DNA of 64,000 nucleotides from Fischerella thermalis PCC 7521 (GTDB lineage Bacteria; Cyanobacteriota; Cyanobacteriia; Cyanobacteriales; Nostocaceae): NCBI RefSeq assembly GCF_000317225.1, contig NZ_AJLL01000061.1, positions 62,001 to 126,000 of the forward strand. The letters run 5' to 3'. The translations under genes were made by a program, and so were the position numbers. Positions within the stretch are counted from its first letter, which is position 1, and each line of letters opens with the position of its first letter. A model generated the notes under the pieces. The model saw only the letters and a list, made by a program, of their open reading frames with translations. It had not been told where the DNA came from and searched no databases. Shown here one piece after another: positions 40,696-51,232 of the stretch.

Positions 40696-43413
40696 CTATG
40701 GAGTACGTAACGTACCAGCCGGAATACCCAAAATATCCTCAATCTTAGGCATATCTTCCAGCGCAATCACCCTACCCTCATCCTCAAAACCAGCAATTTG
40801 ATCAAAGTTCAAATACCGATACAATTCCCCAGCAAAAGGATGAATCTTAGTCGCCACAATGTCCATGTATTCCTGCACTGTGGGAACACGTCCTAACAAC
40901 GCACAAACTGCTGCTAATTCTGCTGAACCAAGATATACTCGCGCATCTTTACCCATGCGGTTGTTGAAGTTGCGGGTAGAGGTTGAAAACACTGTTGCAC
41001 CATCAGCAACCCGCGCTTGGTTCCCCATGCACAAGCTGCAACCAGGTAACTCCATCCGCGCACCCGCCGCACCAAAAATACCATACACACCTTCTTCTTT
41101 TAATTGGTGTTCATCCATGCGGGTTGGTGGACAAATCCACAAACGGGTTTTGACTGCGCCTGCACCTTCCAAAACTTTGGCAGTGGCGCGATAATGACCG
41201 ATATTCGTCATACAAGAACCAACGAATACTTCATCAACGCGATCGCCTGCAACTTCCGATAATAATTTCACATTATCAGGATCATTCGGCGCTGCTACAA
41301 TTGGTTCTTTGATTTCGTTCAAATCAATTTCAAGAATTTCGGCATATTCCGCATCCGCATCTGCTTCCATTAATACAGGATTTGCCAACCATTGTTCCAT
41401 TTTGGCAACGCGGCGTAGGATAGTTTTAGCATCGCCATAGCCGCGTGCTACCATGTTTTTCAACAAAGCAACATTAGAACGCAAATATTCGGAAACAGTC
41501 TCAATACTCAATTTAATCGTGCAACCAGCACAGGAACGTTCGGCGGTAGCATCAGTCAGTTCAAAAGCCTGCTCAACTTTCAAATCTGGCAAGCCTTCGA
41601 TTTCCATTATCCGCCCAGCAAAGACATTTTTTTTGTTCTGCTTCTCTACTGTTAGCAAACCTTTTTGAATAGCTACGTAAGGAATAGCATTCACAATATC
41701 CCGTAGAGTTACACCTGGTTGTAATTCCCCTTTGAAACGTACCAAAACTGATTCTGGCATATCCAGAGGCATTACACCCAACGCTGCTGCAAAGGCTACT
41801 AACCCGGAACCAGCAGGGAAGGAAATACCCAAGGGGAAGCGGGTGTGAGAGTCACCGCCAGTTCCCACGGTATCTGGTAACAGCATCCGGTTTAACCATG
41901 AGTGAATGATTCCATCACCAGGACGCAAGGCGACGCCACCACGAGAAGCGAAAAAGTCGGGTAGTTCGTGTTGAGTTTTGATATCAACTGGTTTGGGATA
42001 GGCGGCGGTATGACAGAAACTCTGCATTACTAAGTCTGCACTGAAACCCAGACAAGCAAGTTCTTTCAATTCATCCCGCGTCATAGGTCCGGTGGTGTCT
42101 TGGGAACCAACAGTAGTCATCATCGGTTCGCAATAAGTACCGGGACGGACACCGGGTAAACCGCAGGCTTTACCTACCATTTTTTGGGCGAGGGTGTAGC
42201 CTTTACCTGTGTCAACTGGTTGTTGCGGACGGGTGAAAATCGGGCTGGGTTCTAAACCTAATGCAAGTCTGGTTTTATCTGTGAGAGTGCGTCCAATTAA
42301 TAGGGGAATGCGTCCGCCGGCGCGCACTTCGTCCAAAATAGTATCAGGTTTGAGGGTGAAGGTGGAAATTACTTCGCCTGCTTCGTTGGTTATTTCACCT
42401 TTGTAGGGGTAGATAGTAATTACCATCCCTGTTTCCATCTTGCTGACATCGCACTGGATGGGGAAAGCACCAGCATCTTCAGCTGTGTTGAAGAAGATAG
42501 GGGCGATCGTACCACCTAAAATATATCCACCCGATCGCTTGTTAGGAACATAGGGAATATCATCGCCAATGTGCCACAATACCGAGTTAATGGCTGATTT
42601 GCGGGAGGAACCAGTACCTACGACATCTCCCACATAGGCGACTGGGTATCCTTTTTTCTTCAATTCGGCGATGGTATCTAACGCTCCAGGCATCCGTGAT
42701 TCTAGCATTGCCAAGGCGTGTAAAGGAATATCCGGGCGAGTAGTAGCTTGGGTAGCGGGCGATAAATCGTCAGTGTTAGTTTCGCCTGGAACTTTGAAGA
42801 CAGTAACAGTGATCGTTTCGGGTACTTCGGGACGACTAGTAAACCACTCTGCCTCTTTCCAAGAATCAATCACCTGTTTGGCATAGGGGTTGACTTTGGA
42901 TAATTCCAAAATATCATTGAAAGCATCGTACACTAACAGGGTTTTGCTCAAAGCGGCGGCGGCGTAGGCTGCGATCGGTTCTTTACCTTCTCCTCCCATG
43001 ACTAAAGGTGTTTCGGAAGAGTCGGAAAAGGATACAGTGGCAGTTTGCAGCAGTTCGATTAAAGATTGGACATTATAACCACCTACCATTGTCCCTAGCA
43101 ATTGTACTGCTGCGATCGGTGAAATCAGGGGACTGGTGATTTCTTGTTTGGCAATAGCAGTGAGAAATCCGGCTTTGACGTAAGCTGCTGGATCGACTCC
43201 GGGAGGAACGCGATCGCGCAATAAATGTAATAGTGTTTCTCTCTTGGAAAGCTCCGATTGGAGGAAACCTCCGCTCGAACTTTCCGCTTCTTCTTCCGCA
43301 GGTGGATTTTTCAGTAATTCACACAGTTCTAATGTTTGCTTTGCATCTAAAGGTAGCGGGGGAATTCCTAAAGCAGCGCGTTCAGCAACATGTTGGTGGT
43401 ATGATTCCAGCAT
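40696..43413 (-). CDS. acnB: Aconitate hydratase B
   Basis: A 905-residue bifunctional aconitase / 2-methylisocitrate dehydratase that interconverts citrate and isocitrate. The start at 43413 ([16 protein letters not shown]) has GGAGAG upstream; a TTG four codons earlier is less likely. The AcnB-type domain order is seen: an N-terminal HEAT-like domain, swivel domain ([16 protein letters not shown]) and the three-domain catalytic core. The [4Fe-4S] ligands are Cys in [10 protein letters not shown] and the pair in [11 protein letters not shown]. Length is normal (E. coli 865). It is monocistronic and divergent from the ferredoxin gene. Confidence 0.95.
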   Translation of the reverse strand: MLESYHQHVAERAALGIPPLPLDAKQTLELCELLKNPPAEEEAESSSGGFLQSELSKRETLLHLLRDRVPPGVDPAAYVKAGFLTAIAKQEITSPLISPIAAVQLLGTMVGGYNVQSLIELLQTATVSFSDSSETPLVMGGEGKEPIAAYAAAALSKTLLVYDAFNDILELSKVNPYAKQVIDSWKEAEWFTSRPEVPETITVTVFKVPGETNTDDLSPATQATTRPDIPLHALAMLESRMPGALDTIAELKKKGYPVAYVGDVVGTGSSRKSAINSVLWHIGDDIPYVPNKRSGGYILGGTIAPIFFNTAEDAGAFPIQCDVSKMETGMVITIYPYKGEITNEAGEVISTFTLKPDTILDEVRAGGRIPLLIGRTLTDKTRLALGLEPSPIFTRPQQPVDTGKGYTLAQKMVGKACGLPGVRPGTYCEPMMTTVGSQDTTGPMTRDELKELACLGFSADLVMQSFCHTAAYPKPVDIKTQHELPDFFASRGGVALRPGDGIIHSWLNRMLLPDTVGTGGDSHTRFPLGISFPAGSGLVAFAAALGVMPLDMPESVLVRFKGELQPGVTLRDIVNAIPYVAIQKGLLTVEKQNKKNVFAGRIMEIEGLPDLKVEQAFELTDATAERSCAGCTIKLSIETVSEYLRSNVALLKNMVARGYGDAKTILRRVAKMEQWLANPVLMEADADAEYAEILEIDLNEIKEPIVAAPNDPDNVKLLSEVAGDRVDEVFVGSCMTNIGHYRATAKVLEGAGAVKTRLWICPPTRMDEHQLKEEGVYGIFGAAGARMELPGCSLCMGNQARVADGATVFSTSTRNFNNRMGKDARVYLGSAELAAVCALLGRVPTVQEYMDIVATKIHPFAGELYRYLNFDQIAGFEDEGRVIALEDMPKIEDILGIPAGTLRTP

Positions 43414-43707
43414 TTTACTCTCCAAAGGTTCAACCCAAAAATTTCGCTCGTATTTGTGATCACTTCCCTATTTTCAGAGATGGAAAGGTGGGGAGAATCA
43501 TCACCCCATCCCCCACCAATTCCTCAAAGTCGAGGTGACAAACTCTAGTTTTTGTCCAGGATTTATAATTATCCCCTACAGTTACTATTGCATATATAAC
43601 TCTGACAAGAGAATATTTATTTAATTTGCACTTATAAATTTGGTTATTTGTCTATTTTTAAGATAAAATATTAGGTTTGTTTGCTGCATTACTCTTGGAA
43701 TTTGTAT

Positions 43708-44022
43708 ATGTCCAATATTTATACGGTTGAAATTAACCATCAAGGCAAAACTTATACTTTACAAGTCCCCGAAAATGAAACAATCTTATCAGTTGCAGAT
43801 GCAGCGGGATTAGAATTACCTAGTTCCTGTCATGCAGGCGTTTGTACAACTTGTGCTGGTCAAATTATTTCCGGTACAGTAGATCAAACTGATGGCATGG
43901 GCGTAAGTCCCGAACTCCAAGAACAAGGTTACGTCTTACTTTGTGTTGCCTATCCTCGTTCTGATTTAAAAATTGCCACAGAAAAAGAAGATATCGTTTA
44001 TCAATTACAATTTGGGAAATAA
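43708..44022 (+). CDS. [2Fe-2S] plant-type ferredoxin
   Basis: A 104-residue soluble electron carrier. The ligand pattern is SSCHAGVCTTCAG with the fourth cysteine in VLLCVAYP. The start at 43708 gives the usual N-terminus (MSNIYTVEINHQGKTY); nine more in-frame residues upstream are not family-like. It is not the main photosynthetic petF type (which is ~98 residues and more acidic) but a fdx paralogue, with an extended C-terminus EDIVYQLQFGK. It is followed by a small conserved gene and the DUF3326 gene on the same strand. Confidence 0.9.
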   Translation: MSNIYTVEINHQGKTYTLQVPENETILSVADAAGLELPSSCHAGVCTTCAGQIISGTVDQTDGMGVSPELQEQGYVLLCVAYPRSDLKIATEKEDIVYQLQFGK

Positions 44023-44034
44023 TATAGATTAGGT

Positions 44035-44130
44035 GTTTGTTGCTCGTTGTTTGTTGATTGGGAAAATCATCAACAATCAACCACCAACTACCAACAATCA
44101 ACCATCAACCACCAACTACCAAAAAATACT
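44035..44130. repeat. STRR inverted tract (TTGTTGA / CAATCAACC)
   Basis: TGTTTGTTGATTG at the left and multiple CAACAATCAAC/CACCAACTACC units at the right; the arms can pair. It fills the whole gap before the next start codon. Confidence 0.75.
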
Positions 44131-44334
44131 ATGACAACTCATTTCATCACCGCAGAAATTAATCTCCAAGAAACTCCTACAGAATTACAAAAAGCAATTG
44201 AAGCAGAACTGAAAAAGCAAGGCGAACCTCTTCGTTGGGCAATTACTTCTGTGGATGTTTCCCAACAAAAAGCAACCGTCGAAGCTGTCGTCACCAAGCA
44301 AGAAAATCAGGAAACAACGAATCAGGAATTATGA
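44131..44334 (+). CDS. Small conserved cyanobacterial protein
   Basis: A 67-residue protein from the ATG at 44131 (MTTHFITAEINLQETP). It is predicted alpha-beta with EALKKQGEPLRWAI-like helical centre and an ITSVDVSQQKATVEAVV beta pair. No signal peptide. Its start is directly after an STRR tract without a Shine-Dalgarno sequence. It sits between the ferredoxin and DUF3326 genes. Function not known. Confidence 0.65.
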   Translation: MTTHFITAEINLQETPTELQKAIEAELKKQGEPLRWAITSVDVSQQKATVEAVVTKQENQETTNQEL

Positions 44335-44377
44335 ATTAAAAAGTTTATAATTCAGAATTCATAATTCATAGTTTTTC

Positions 44378-45439
44378 ATGCGTCCATACACTTCTATTTT
44401 AATTGTACCAACTGGCATTGGGGCTGCCATTGGTGGTTATGCAGGTGATGCATTACCAGTGGCAAAAACTATCGCCCAGGTTTGCGATCGCCTGATCACC
44501 CACCCCAATGTCATGAATGGTGCGACTTTATATTGGAATCTCCCCAATGCTTTCTACGTTGAAGGTTATGGGCTTGACAAATTTGCATCTGGGTGCTGGG
44601 GATTACGCCCCGTCCATCAAAATCGCATTGGTTTACTTTTAGACCAAGGAATAGAGCCAGAACTGCGAGTGCGACACCTACAAGCAGCGGACGCGGCAAG
44701 GGCAACCCTAGGATTATCTTTAACAGATTATGTAGTTACAGATGCACCATTGAACGTAGAATTACGTACATCTGCCTCTGGTGTCAGTTGGGGAACTATA
44801 GGTAATCCAGATAGTTTATTACGCTCAGCAGAAATATTAATTAACAAAGCTGGTGCAGAAGCGATCGCAGTTGTGGCTCGTTTCCCCGACAATATTGATG
44901 AACAAGCAGACCAAAACTACCGTCACGGCAAAGGCGTAGATCCGATCGCAGGTGCTGAAGCTGTGATCAGCCATCTACTAGTACGACAGTTTCACATTCC
45001 TTGCGCCCATTCTCCAGCCTTTTTACCTCCATCCCTAGATCCGGATTTATCTCCTCGTTCAGCTGCCGAAGAATTGGGTTATACTTTTCTACCAAGCGTT
45101 CTTGTTGGTCTAAGCCGCGCACCCCAATTTATTGTGAGGGAGACTGAGCAAATACCTGAACCAAAAGATATTTGGGCTAATCAAATAGACGCCGTGATTG
45201 TGCCAGCAAGCGCATGTGGCAGTAGTACTTTATTGAATCTCAGCCAAAGTCAGTCCCTCATAGTAACAGTTCAGGAAAATCATACTCTGCTTCAAGTTCC
45301 TCCCCAACCTTTGGGGATAAAATCAGTAGAGGTAAACTCATATTTAGAAGCAGTGGGTGTATTAGTTGCCCACAAAGCTGGCATTAACCCACATGCCCTT
45401 AATCCTGAAATCTCGCAATTACGTTGTTTAAATAATTAG
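44378..45439 (+). CDS. DUF3326 protein
   Basis: A 353-residue soluble protein beginning MRPYTSILIVPTGIGAAIGG. The Gly-rich N-terminus, the SWGTIGNPDSLLRSAE block and the RHGKGVDPIAGAEAVISH block are typical of the DUF3326 family of cyanobacteria and plants as I remember it. The family has no experimentally established function to my knowledge. It starts 43 bases after the preceding small gene, so they may be co-transcribed. Confidence 0.85.
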   Translation: MRPYTSILIVPTGIGAAIGGYAGDALPVAKTIAQVCDRLITHPNVMNGATLYWNLPNAFYVEGYGLDKFASGCWGLRPVHQNRIGLLLDQGIEPELRVRHLQAADAARATLGLSLTDYVVTDAPLNVELRTSASGVSWGTIGNPDSLLRSAEILINKAGAEAIAVVARFPDNIDEQADQNYRHGKGVDPIAGAEAVISHLLVRQFHIPCAHSPAFLPPSLDPDLSPRSAAEELGYTFLPSVLVGLSRAPQFIVRETEQIPEPKDIWANQIDAVIVPASACGSSTLLNLSQSQSLIVTVQENHTLLQVPPQPLGIKSVEVNSYLEAVGVLVAHKAGINPHALNPEISQLRCLNN

Positions 45440-45530
45440 TTAGTGGTTAATGGTTAGTAGTTAGTGGTTGGTTTATTACTCCCCACACTTCCCACACTCC
45501 CTTGTCCTCCCAATCCCAATTTCCAACTCC

Positions 45531-46112
45531 GTGACTCAACCAGAAAAACAAGAGCCAGAAATACCTTATCTGACACGCACCCAAGTGCTGGTGGCGATGG
45601 CAGTAACTGCTGTAGTTTTATGGACGATTGCCAAACTATGGTTGTATTTTGGCAATTTTACCCTGATGCCCTTAACCTGGAATTCCAGGGATTTGCTTTT
45701 AGGTGTAGGTTTAGGCTTAAGTATTACTGGTTTGAGTGGTTTAGCTTATCAACTTTGTCCCCCTTACCGTAAAAGCGCCAATTATTACTTAGAAATAGTT
45801 CTCAAACCCCTAGCTTTACCTGACTTAATTTGGTTGGGGTTATTACCAGGATTAAGTGAAGAATTATTATTTCGTGGTGTAATGTTGCCAGCTTTTGGAT
45901 TAGATGATGCTGCTGTGATCGTATCTAGTCTTTGTTTTGGTGTTTTGCATCTGAGTGGTTCGCAACAATGGCCTTATGTAATTTGGGCAACTATTGTTGG
46001 ACTAATCTTGGGATATAGCGCTCTTTTCAGTGGTAATTTGTTAGTGCCAATTATTGCTCATGTGTTTACAAATATTGTTTCTAGTTATTTGTGGAAAGTA
46101 GGAAGGTATTAA
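45531..46112 (+). CDS. CPBP-family intramembrane metalloprotease (Abi/Rce1-like)
   Basis: A 193-residue membrane protein from a GTG at 45531 (VTQPEKQEPEIPYLTRTQ). The upstream in-frame stretch from 45468 is encoded by C-rich intergenic repeat and is not family-like. The three Abi motifs are visible: EELLFRG, FGVLHL and HVFTNIV, which form the glutamate/histidine metal site in membrane helices. It cleaves membrane-embedded substrates, unknown here. It follows the DUF3326 gene by 91 bases of TTAGTGG repeats. Confidence 0.88.
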   Translation: MTQPEKQEPEIPYLTRTQVLVAMAVTAVVLWTIAKLWLYFGNFTLMPLTWNSRDLLLGVGLGLSITGLSGLAYQLCPPYRKSANYYLEIVLKPLALPDLIWLGLLPGLSEELLFRGVMLPAFGLDDAAVIVSSLCFGVLHLSGSQQWPYVIWATIVGLILGYSALFSGNLLVPIIAHVFTNIVSSYLWKVGRY

Positions 46113-46169
46113 CAAGGGTGAAATGGTATGAATATGAGATTTAAAAACTCAAATTGTTCCAACATACAT

Positions 46170-46814
46170 TCATAAAGCTTGTTTTGCCGCTAATGCGATC
46201 GCTTGTGGTAATATCCTGTGTTCCTGCACCTGAATTCTGGCGTGGAGAGTTTCGGGCGTATCACCCTGTAAGACGGGAACCGCTGCTTGCATTAAAATCG
46301 GACCGCTATCCATTTCCAAAGAAACTAAATGTACCGTACAGCCAGCAATTTTTACACCACTGGCTAGGGCTTGCTCCACGGCACGAGAACCTTTAAAACT
46401 AGGTAATAAGCTGGGATGGATATTAATAATCTTATTTGTAAAAGCATCAATTAATACCTCTGTCACTAGTCGCATCCAACCAGCCATAATTACCCAATCC
46501 ACATTATACTGCCGTAAAGTTTGGACAATTTGCCGATCAAACTCCTGGCGGCTGCTGTAGTCACGGTGGTTGAGAAGTACAGCAGGTATATTCCAATTAC
46601 TAGCCCGGACTGCGGCATAGGCATCTGGGTTATTGTAAATTAACACTTGAATTTGGGCGTTGAGTTGCCCGTCTTTGATGGCTTGAGCAACTGCTTCAAA
46701 GTTACTACCATTTCCCGAAGCCATGATTCCCAATTGCAAAGGAGTGCTTTGATTAAGTACGTTTTGAATTTGAGGAGAAATCAGGCTAGCGGTAGAATCA
46801 GGGCTAAGGGTCAT
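46170..46814 (-). CDS. purN: Phosphoribosylglycinamide formyltransferase (GART)
   Basis: A 214-residue enzyme that transfers a formyl group from 10-formyl-THF to GAR in purine synthesis. Motifs are ASGNGSNFEAVAQA at the N-terminus, MAGWMRLVTEVLI, INIHPSLLPSF (catalytic His) and GCTVHLVSLEMDSGPI (catalytic Asp). The N-terminal extension of ~25 residues before the core is common in cyanobacteria. Convergent with the CPBP gene and divergent from the sugar permease gene. Confidence 0.94.
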   Translation of the reverse strand: MTLSPDSTASLISPQIQNVLNQSTPLQLGIMASGNGSNFEAVAQAIKDGQLNAQIQVLIYNNPDAYAAVRASNWNIPAVLLNHRDYSSRQEFDRQIVQTLRQYNVDWVIMAGWMRLVTEVLIDAFTNKIINIHPSLLPSFKGSRAVEQALASGVKIAGCTVHLVSLEMDSGPILMQAAVPVLQGDTPETLHARIQVQEHRILPQAIALAAKQAL

Positions 46815-46835
46815 AACGACAGGTTAATTTTATAA

Positions 46836-47729
46836 ATGCCAAAAATATATAGTAAATCTAGTCAGGCGTGGTTGGATAATGATGCTGTTGCTGCTTGGAT
46901 TTTTCTCGCTCCAGCACTGATTTTATTGAGTCTTTTTATCCTTTGGCCAATCGCTTATTTGTTTTATCTTAGTTTCACTAGTGGTATGTTCACATCTGAC
47001 GGCATACACTGGATAGGCTTAAACAATTACTGGCGCTTGCTATCTAACTCGGATTTTTGGCAAGTTATTTTTAATACTATTTATTTCACTCTTGCTACGG
47101 TTATTCCCAGTTTAGTCATCCCTTTGGGACTAGCCATACTGTTAAACCAGACTTTGCCTTTGCGTGGTTTGTTGCGGAGTGTATATTTTTTACCATCGAT
47201 TATCTCTTTAGTTGCGGCTGGATTGGGATTTCGTTGGTTATTTCAAAACGATGGTGCTGTGAATACGTTATTAGATGTCATAGGTATTAAAGCCATTCCT
47301 TGGTTAAGTAGTACTGTTTGGGCAATGCCAGTACTAATTATCTTAGGTATTTGGAAACAACTCGGCTTTAACATGGTGGTATTTTTAGCAGGGTTACAAA
47401 CAATTCCTCCAAGTCGATACGAAGCTGCGGAACTAGATGGCGCTAATGCTTGGCAAAAGTTTTGGCACATTACCCTACCTGGATTGCAGTCAACTTTAAT
47501 CTTTGCGATCATTACCACTATGATTTTTACACTGCGGAGTTTTGAGCAAGTATACGTAATGACTGGTGGTGGGCCTTTGAATTCTACTAATTTAATGGTT
47601 TACTACATTTACCAAGAGGCTTTTGCTCAATTTGATTTTGGTTATGCAGCAGCCGCTGCAACAGTATTATTTGCGGTGACACTTATACTAGTGTATTTGC
47701 AATTACAAACTTGGAAAGAGGAAAGTTAA
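46836..47729 (+). CDS. Carbohydrate ABC transporter permease (MalF/UgpA family)
   Basis: A 297-residue permease with six membrane helices, the first at ~20-45 (AAWIFLAPALILLSLFILWP). The EAA loop reads YEAAELDGANAWQKFWHITLP, typical of family CUT1 sugar permeases. The GGGPLNSTNLMVYYIYQEAF stretch near the end is also characteristic. It should pair with a MalG-type permease, a binding protein and an MsmX-type ATPase encoded elsewhere. Start 21 bases from the purN start (divergent). The substrate is not deducible. Confidence 0.9.
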   Translation: MPKIYSKSSQAWLDNDAVAAWIFLAPALILLSLFILWPIAYLFYLSFTSGMFTSDGIHWIGLNNYWRLLSNSDFWQVIFNTIYFTLATVIPSLVIPLGLAILLNQTLPLRGLLRSVYFLPSIISLVAAGLGFRWLFQNDGAVNTLLDVIGIKAIPWLSSTVWAMPVLIILGIWKQLGFNMVVFLAGLQTIPPSRYEAAELDGANAWQKFWHITLPGLQSTLIFAIITTMIFTLRSFEQVYVMTGGGPLNSTNLMVYYIYQEAFAQFDFGYAAAAATVLFAVTLILVYLQLQTWKEES

Positions 47730-47815
47730 AAACTAATTGATTGAGCGATCGCATCGCTGGCGTTGTCCAATATAAGCATGATTACTTATAATTCTCGTTT
47801 AACCTCACAAAAACA

Positions 47816-47842
47816 GCCCCTCTGCGAAGAGGGTCTTTTATT
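47816..47842 (+). terminator. Terminator of the sugar permease gene
   Basis: CCCTCT and AGAGGG with a GCGA loop form a 6-bp stem, followed by TCTTTTATTA. It lies between convergent genes. Confidence 0.65.
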
Positions 47843-47871
47843 ATAAGCGTATATTTATCACTTCCCAAGCC

Positions 47872-49146
47872 TTAAAAATATTCTACCCGTGCATCAAAAC
47901 CGCGATCGCGTAACTGACTAGAACGTCTTTCGGCTTCGGGGCGAGCGCGAAAAGCGCCAGCATTGACATAATCTCCCAGCCTTGATTTTACTGCAAAAGC
48001 CTGGGGTACAAACTGACGAACTTGCTCCAGAGTATTGGCATCGCGAATTGGTACAATTACCACATAGCGGTTTTCAATATTGGGGTTTTCTCCTCCTGTA
48101 GAGTTGTTATTAGTTAATCCCAATGCTTGCCAGGTTTGAAAATCTACAAATCCAGTGGGATTGAGTCCAGCAGTTTGCTGAAATTTGGCAACAGCATCTC
48201 TTGTTTCTGTACCGTAGTAACCCGTAATTTCACGATTAAAGAATCCCTGTTGACGTAAACTTTGTTGCACGGCGACAACGCGCGGACTATTTTCACCTAA
48301 ACAGATAAAACCGCTTGTTGGTGAACAAGCAGAATTGTTGTTATTGGTATAGTTTGCATTGGTGGATATTGCTGTCCAAGTTTGTCCATCGACAATACCA
48401 TTAGCAGTGAGTCCGTAATCACGTTGAAAACGCACTACAGCATCTTTGGTGACAGAGCCAAAATTACCAGTAGGATTTGCTTGAAAATAACCCAACTGCG
48501 CCAAATTTCTTTGTAATTGTAATACTTGCGGCCCTGCATCACCTTCGTTTAAGGCATTGGGGTATTTATCTGTTCCACCACCGACACTATTATTATTTGG
48601 TCTTGATGCTAAATTAGTACGTATTAATTGCAATGTGTTTGTGCCAGCAACACCATCAGCTTGCAATTTTTTAGATTGCTGGAAGCGAATTACAGCTTGC
48701 TCTGTTTCTTGACCAAAATAACCTGTTATCGGGCCTTTATAGTAACCCAATGTTCGCAAAGATTGTTGGAGTTGTGTTACTGCTGCTCCCCTACTACCTA
48801 CCTTGAGAACATTACTACTGCTACTTTTAGATTGCTGAGATTCACATGCAGCTTGCAATGCTCGTTGGGTTTGTGGACCTACCTGCCCAATTGCAGGAAT
48901 CTTCTTTGCTCGCTGGAATCTTTTGACGGCATTTTCTGTTAAGGGGCCAAAATTGCCATTGATTGGGCCATTGTAGTAGCCTAACCTTTGCAAACATCTC
49001 TGGACACTGGTGACTTGGGGACCGCTATTTCCTCTTTCTAGTGCTAATGCTTGCCCTGCTGTATTGAGAAATGCCAAAGTCAATGCTACAGATAAAAGCC
49101 GCATTGTTGCACTAATAGATGACTCCTGCCTATTCCAGTCACTCAT
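47872..49146 (-). CDS. Periplasmic protein with four peptidoglycan-binding repeats
   Basis: A 424-residue exported protein. A signal peptide is present (ATMRLLSVALTLAFLNTAGQALA); export from the Met at residue 15 would give a cleaner N-terminus. Four PG_binding_1 domains follow (near 40-95, 112-165, 205-260, 285-345), each with the GxxGPQVxxLQxxLxxLGYY pattern. The C-terminal ~75 residues (YVVIVPIRDANTLEQV to VEYF) resemble a SPOR-type sugar-binding fold. It probably binds cell wall glycan or organises envelope layers; no catalytic residues are seen. Confidence 0.85.
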   Translation of the reverse strand: MSDWNRQESSISATMRLLSVALTLAFLNTAGQALALERGNSGPQVTSVQRCLQRLGYYNGPINGNFGPLTENAVKRFQRAKKIPAIGQVGPQTQRALQAACESQQSKSSSSNVLKVGSRGAAVTQLQQSLRTLGYYKGPITGYFGQETEQAVIRFQQSKKLQADGVAGTNTLQLIRTNLASRPNNNSVGGGTDKYPNALNEGDAGPQVLQLQRNLAQLGYFQANPTGNFGSVTKDAVVRFQRDYGLTANGIVDGQTWTAISTNANYTNNNNSACSPTSGFICLGENSPRVVAVQQSLRQQGFFNREITGYYGTETRDAVAKFQQTAGLNPTGFVDFQTWQALGLTNNNSTGGENPNIENRYVVIVPIRDANTLEQVRQFVPQAFAVKSRLGDYVNAGAFRARPEAERRSSQLRDRGFDARVEYF

Positions 49147-49402
49147 AATTATTAAATAGCAGATATTGGAGTTTTCGTTACGGATGACTCCGTGTATATT
49201 TATTACCCAAATATTTTTAATTAACCTACAGTAGCATTAGCAATGATACATTTTAATTTATATTAACGAAAAAATATACCATTTTTCATGGAGATTCCAT
49301 GAAAATTAGTTTACCTAAGTGGAAATATTTAAAGTTTTTTATACGAGATTCATACAGTTTCATTCATCGGATTTTTATGTATAAATATATACTTAATACT
49401 TT

Positions 49403-51232
49403 TCAGGTGGCGATCGCTCTGGGTAAAACTAAGGTAAAGGTAGTAGAGGCTGCTGTACTTTCGACACGAATTGAGCCTTTTAACAGTTTTGCCAGCTTCT
49501 GCACTAGTGCCAATCCGAGTCCAGTACCACCATATTGCCAAGAATTATGTTTAGGAAGGCGGTAAAATGGGTCGAAAATACGTAGTTGCTCATTGGTCGC
49601 AATTTCAACACCAGAATTGCTAATGCTAATCTCTACAGTTTGCTCTGTTGCAGATGCGGTAACAGTAATCGACTCTCCCACAGGTGTATATTTACAGGCA
49701 TTGCTGAGTAATTCGGTAACAATACGTTCTAAGTGAGTGATATCTGTTTCCAAAAGTGGCAGTTCCGCAGCTAGATGCAAGAATAACTGTTGTTGCTGAC
49801 AAATAGTCACTTCTCGAAAAGATTCCACAATCGGAGGAAGCCAACTGTTGAGATCAATCATGATTACGGTTAAAACGTCAGCTTCTGCTTCTAAATATGT
49901 AAGTGAAAGCAAATCGTTAATCAGTTTGCTTTCTCGCTGACACTCGTTCTGTAAAATCTGCAATAGTTGTGATACTATGTCTGTATCTAATACTGTTTCT
50001 TGCTTGATAATTGCTTCTAGAGTTTGTACGGCTAGGCTAATACTGGTGATTGGTGTTCGCAATTCATGAGACAGGGATCTGAGAAATTCGTGTTTGAGGT
50101 TTTCCAGTTTTTCGAGTTGGTTTACTTGTGTCTGGGCTAGCTGATAAAGTCTAGCTTGACGAATCGCGATCGCACATTGATTGGCTACTTGCTGTACCAG
50201 TTTAATTTCCCATTCTGCAAACAGTTCTGGAGTGACTTTTGTCAGCCAAATATTTCCCATTACTGTTTCGGAGTCAAAAATAGGACAAGCTAGCTGTCTC
50301 ACTACAACTAACTGTGGATTCCAATCTCGTAAAACTTCACTAAATTGCAATGACTGTTTTTGTAATAGTGACTGATACAGTTCGGGAAAGTCTCTCACCC
50401 ATCGTTTCATCCCTTGGTACACAGGAGGGATGGTAGTGTACTCGTGGGCAATAGTAGTGAAAGTCTGGTTGGTATCATATAATTCGATGTGACAACGCTC
50501 GACCTGCAACACTTTTGCTAATTGAGTAATAGCAGTTTCTAAAACCTTGTCTGCATCTATACAATCACGGATTTGTTCAGTAATATTTTGCATCAATTCT
50601 TGATGCTGCTGCAACTTCATTTTGGTTTGCAGATCCTGCACCTGTTGACTGAGTTCTGTTTGTTGGATGGCAATATTGATTTGGAGTGCTAGTTGCTTGA
50701 GTAAATCAATTTCTACTTGTTGCCATTGTCGTGGTTCACAACAATTTTGAGCAATTAACAATCCCCAAAGATCCTGCTGGCATAAAATCGGTACTACCAG
50801 ATTAGCTCTGATCTGCAAAGAGGATAAGAAATCGATCTGACAAGGATGTAAGCCAGCGGCGTAAATATCTTCTACAATCTGGATACAACCCCGCTTGTAA
50901 CGTTCTGCATGTTTTTCGTGAAAGCAAGTGTCTGTGATCTTCATTCCCAACAATGGCTTACCCGGAACAATAGTAGATTCTGCAACTATAGTCCCGCCAC
51001 CATGAGAATTAAGACGGTAAATCAGTACGCGATCGCTTAATAAGAACCTGCGTAATTCTGTAACTGTGAGATTCACAATCGTATTTAAATCAAAAGATTG
51101 GCAAATTCGTTGAGCGATCGCGCTCAATATTTGATTAGGATTGCTCCCATCTTCTAAATCTGTACCTATTTGGAATTTTTGACACGCTGCTTGTGTCAAC
51201 TCTGCAGTGGATTCCGATGGATTGATATTCAT
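49403..51232 (-). CDS. GAF-GAF histidine kinase, possible bilin-binding (cyanobacteriochrome-like)
   Basis: A 609-residue cytoplasmic kinase. GAF1 (about 25-195) contains DRVLIYRLNSHGGGTIVAES and the block AAGLHPCQIDFLSSLQIRA, which aligns with the cyanobacteriochrome chromophore region; the cysteine is present but the next residue is Gln instead of the usual His. GAF2 (about 215-370) is a general GAF without this cysteine. The phosphoacceptor is FLRSLSHELRTPITS, and the ATPase has LLSNACKYTP and YGGTGLGLALV. There is no response regulator nearby. The gene is alone between a peptidoglycan-binding gene and a repeat-rich gap. Chromophore binding is inference. Confidence 0.88.
   Translation of the reverse strand: MNINPSESTAELTQAACQKFQIGTDLEDGSNPNQILSAIAQRICQSFDLNTIVNLTVTELRRFLLSDRVLIYRLNSHGGGTIVAESTIVPGKPLLGMKITDTCFHEKHAERYKRGCIQIVEDIYAAGLHPCQIDFLSSLQIRANLVVPILCQQDLWGLLIAQNCCEPRQWQQVEIDLLKQLALQINIAIQQTELSQQVQDLQTKMKLQQHQELMQNITEQIRDCIDADKVLETAITQLAKVLQVERCHIELYDTNQTFTTIAHEYTTIPPVYQGMKRWVRDFPELYQSLLQKQSLQFSEVLRDWNPQLVVVRQLACPIFDSETVMGNIWLTKVTPELFAEWEIKLVQQVANQCAIAIRQARLYQLAQTQVNQLEKLENLKHEFLRSLSHELRTPITSISLAVQTLEAIIKQETVLDTDIVSQLLQILQNECQRESKLINDLLSLTYLEAEADVLTVIMIDLNSWLPPIVESFREVTICQQQQLFLHLAAELPLLETDITHLERIVTELLSNACKYTPVGESITVTASATEQTVEISISNSGVEIATNEQLRIFDPFYRLPKHNSWQYGGTGLGLALVQKLAKLLKGSIRVESTAASTTFTLVLPRAIAT

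Noticed and set aside
49299-49565. 88-codon plus-strand frame with a ribosome-binding-like GGAGA before its start.
   Set aside because: The larger part is antisense to the conserved C-terminus of the histidine kinase, and the translation has no family-like pattern.
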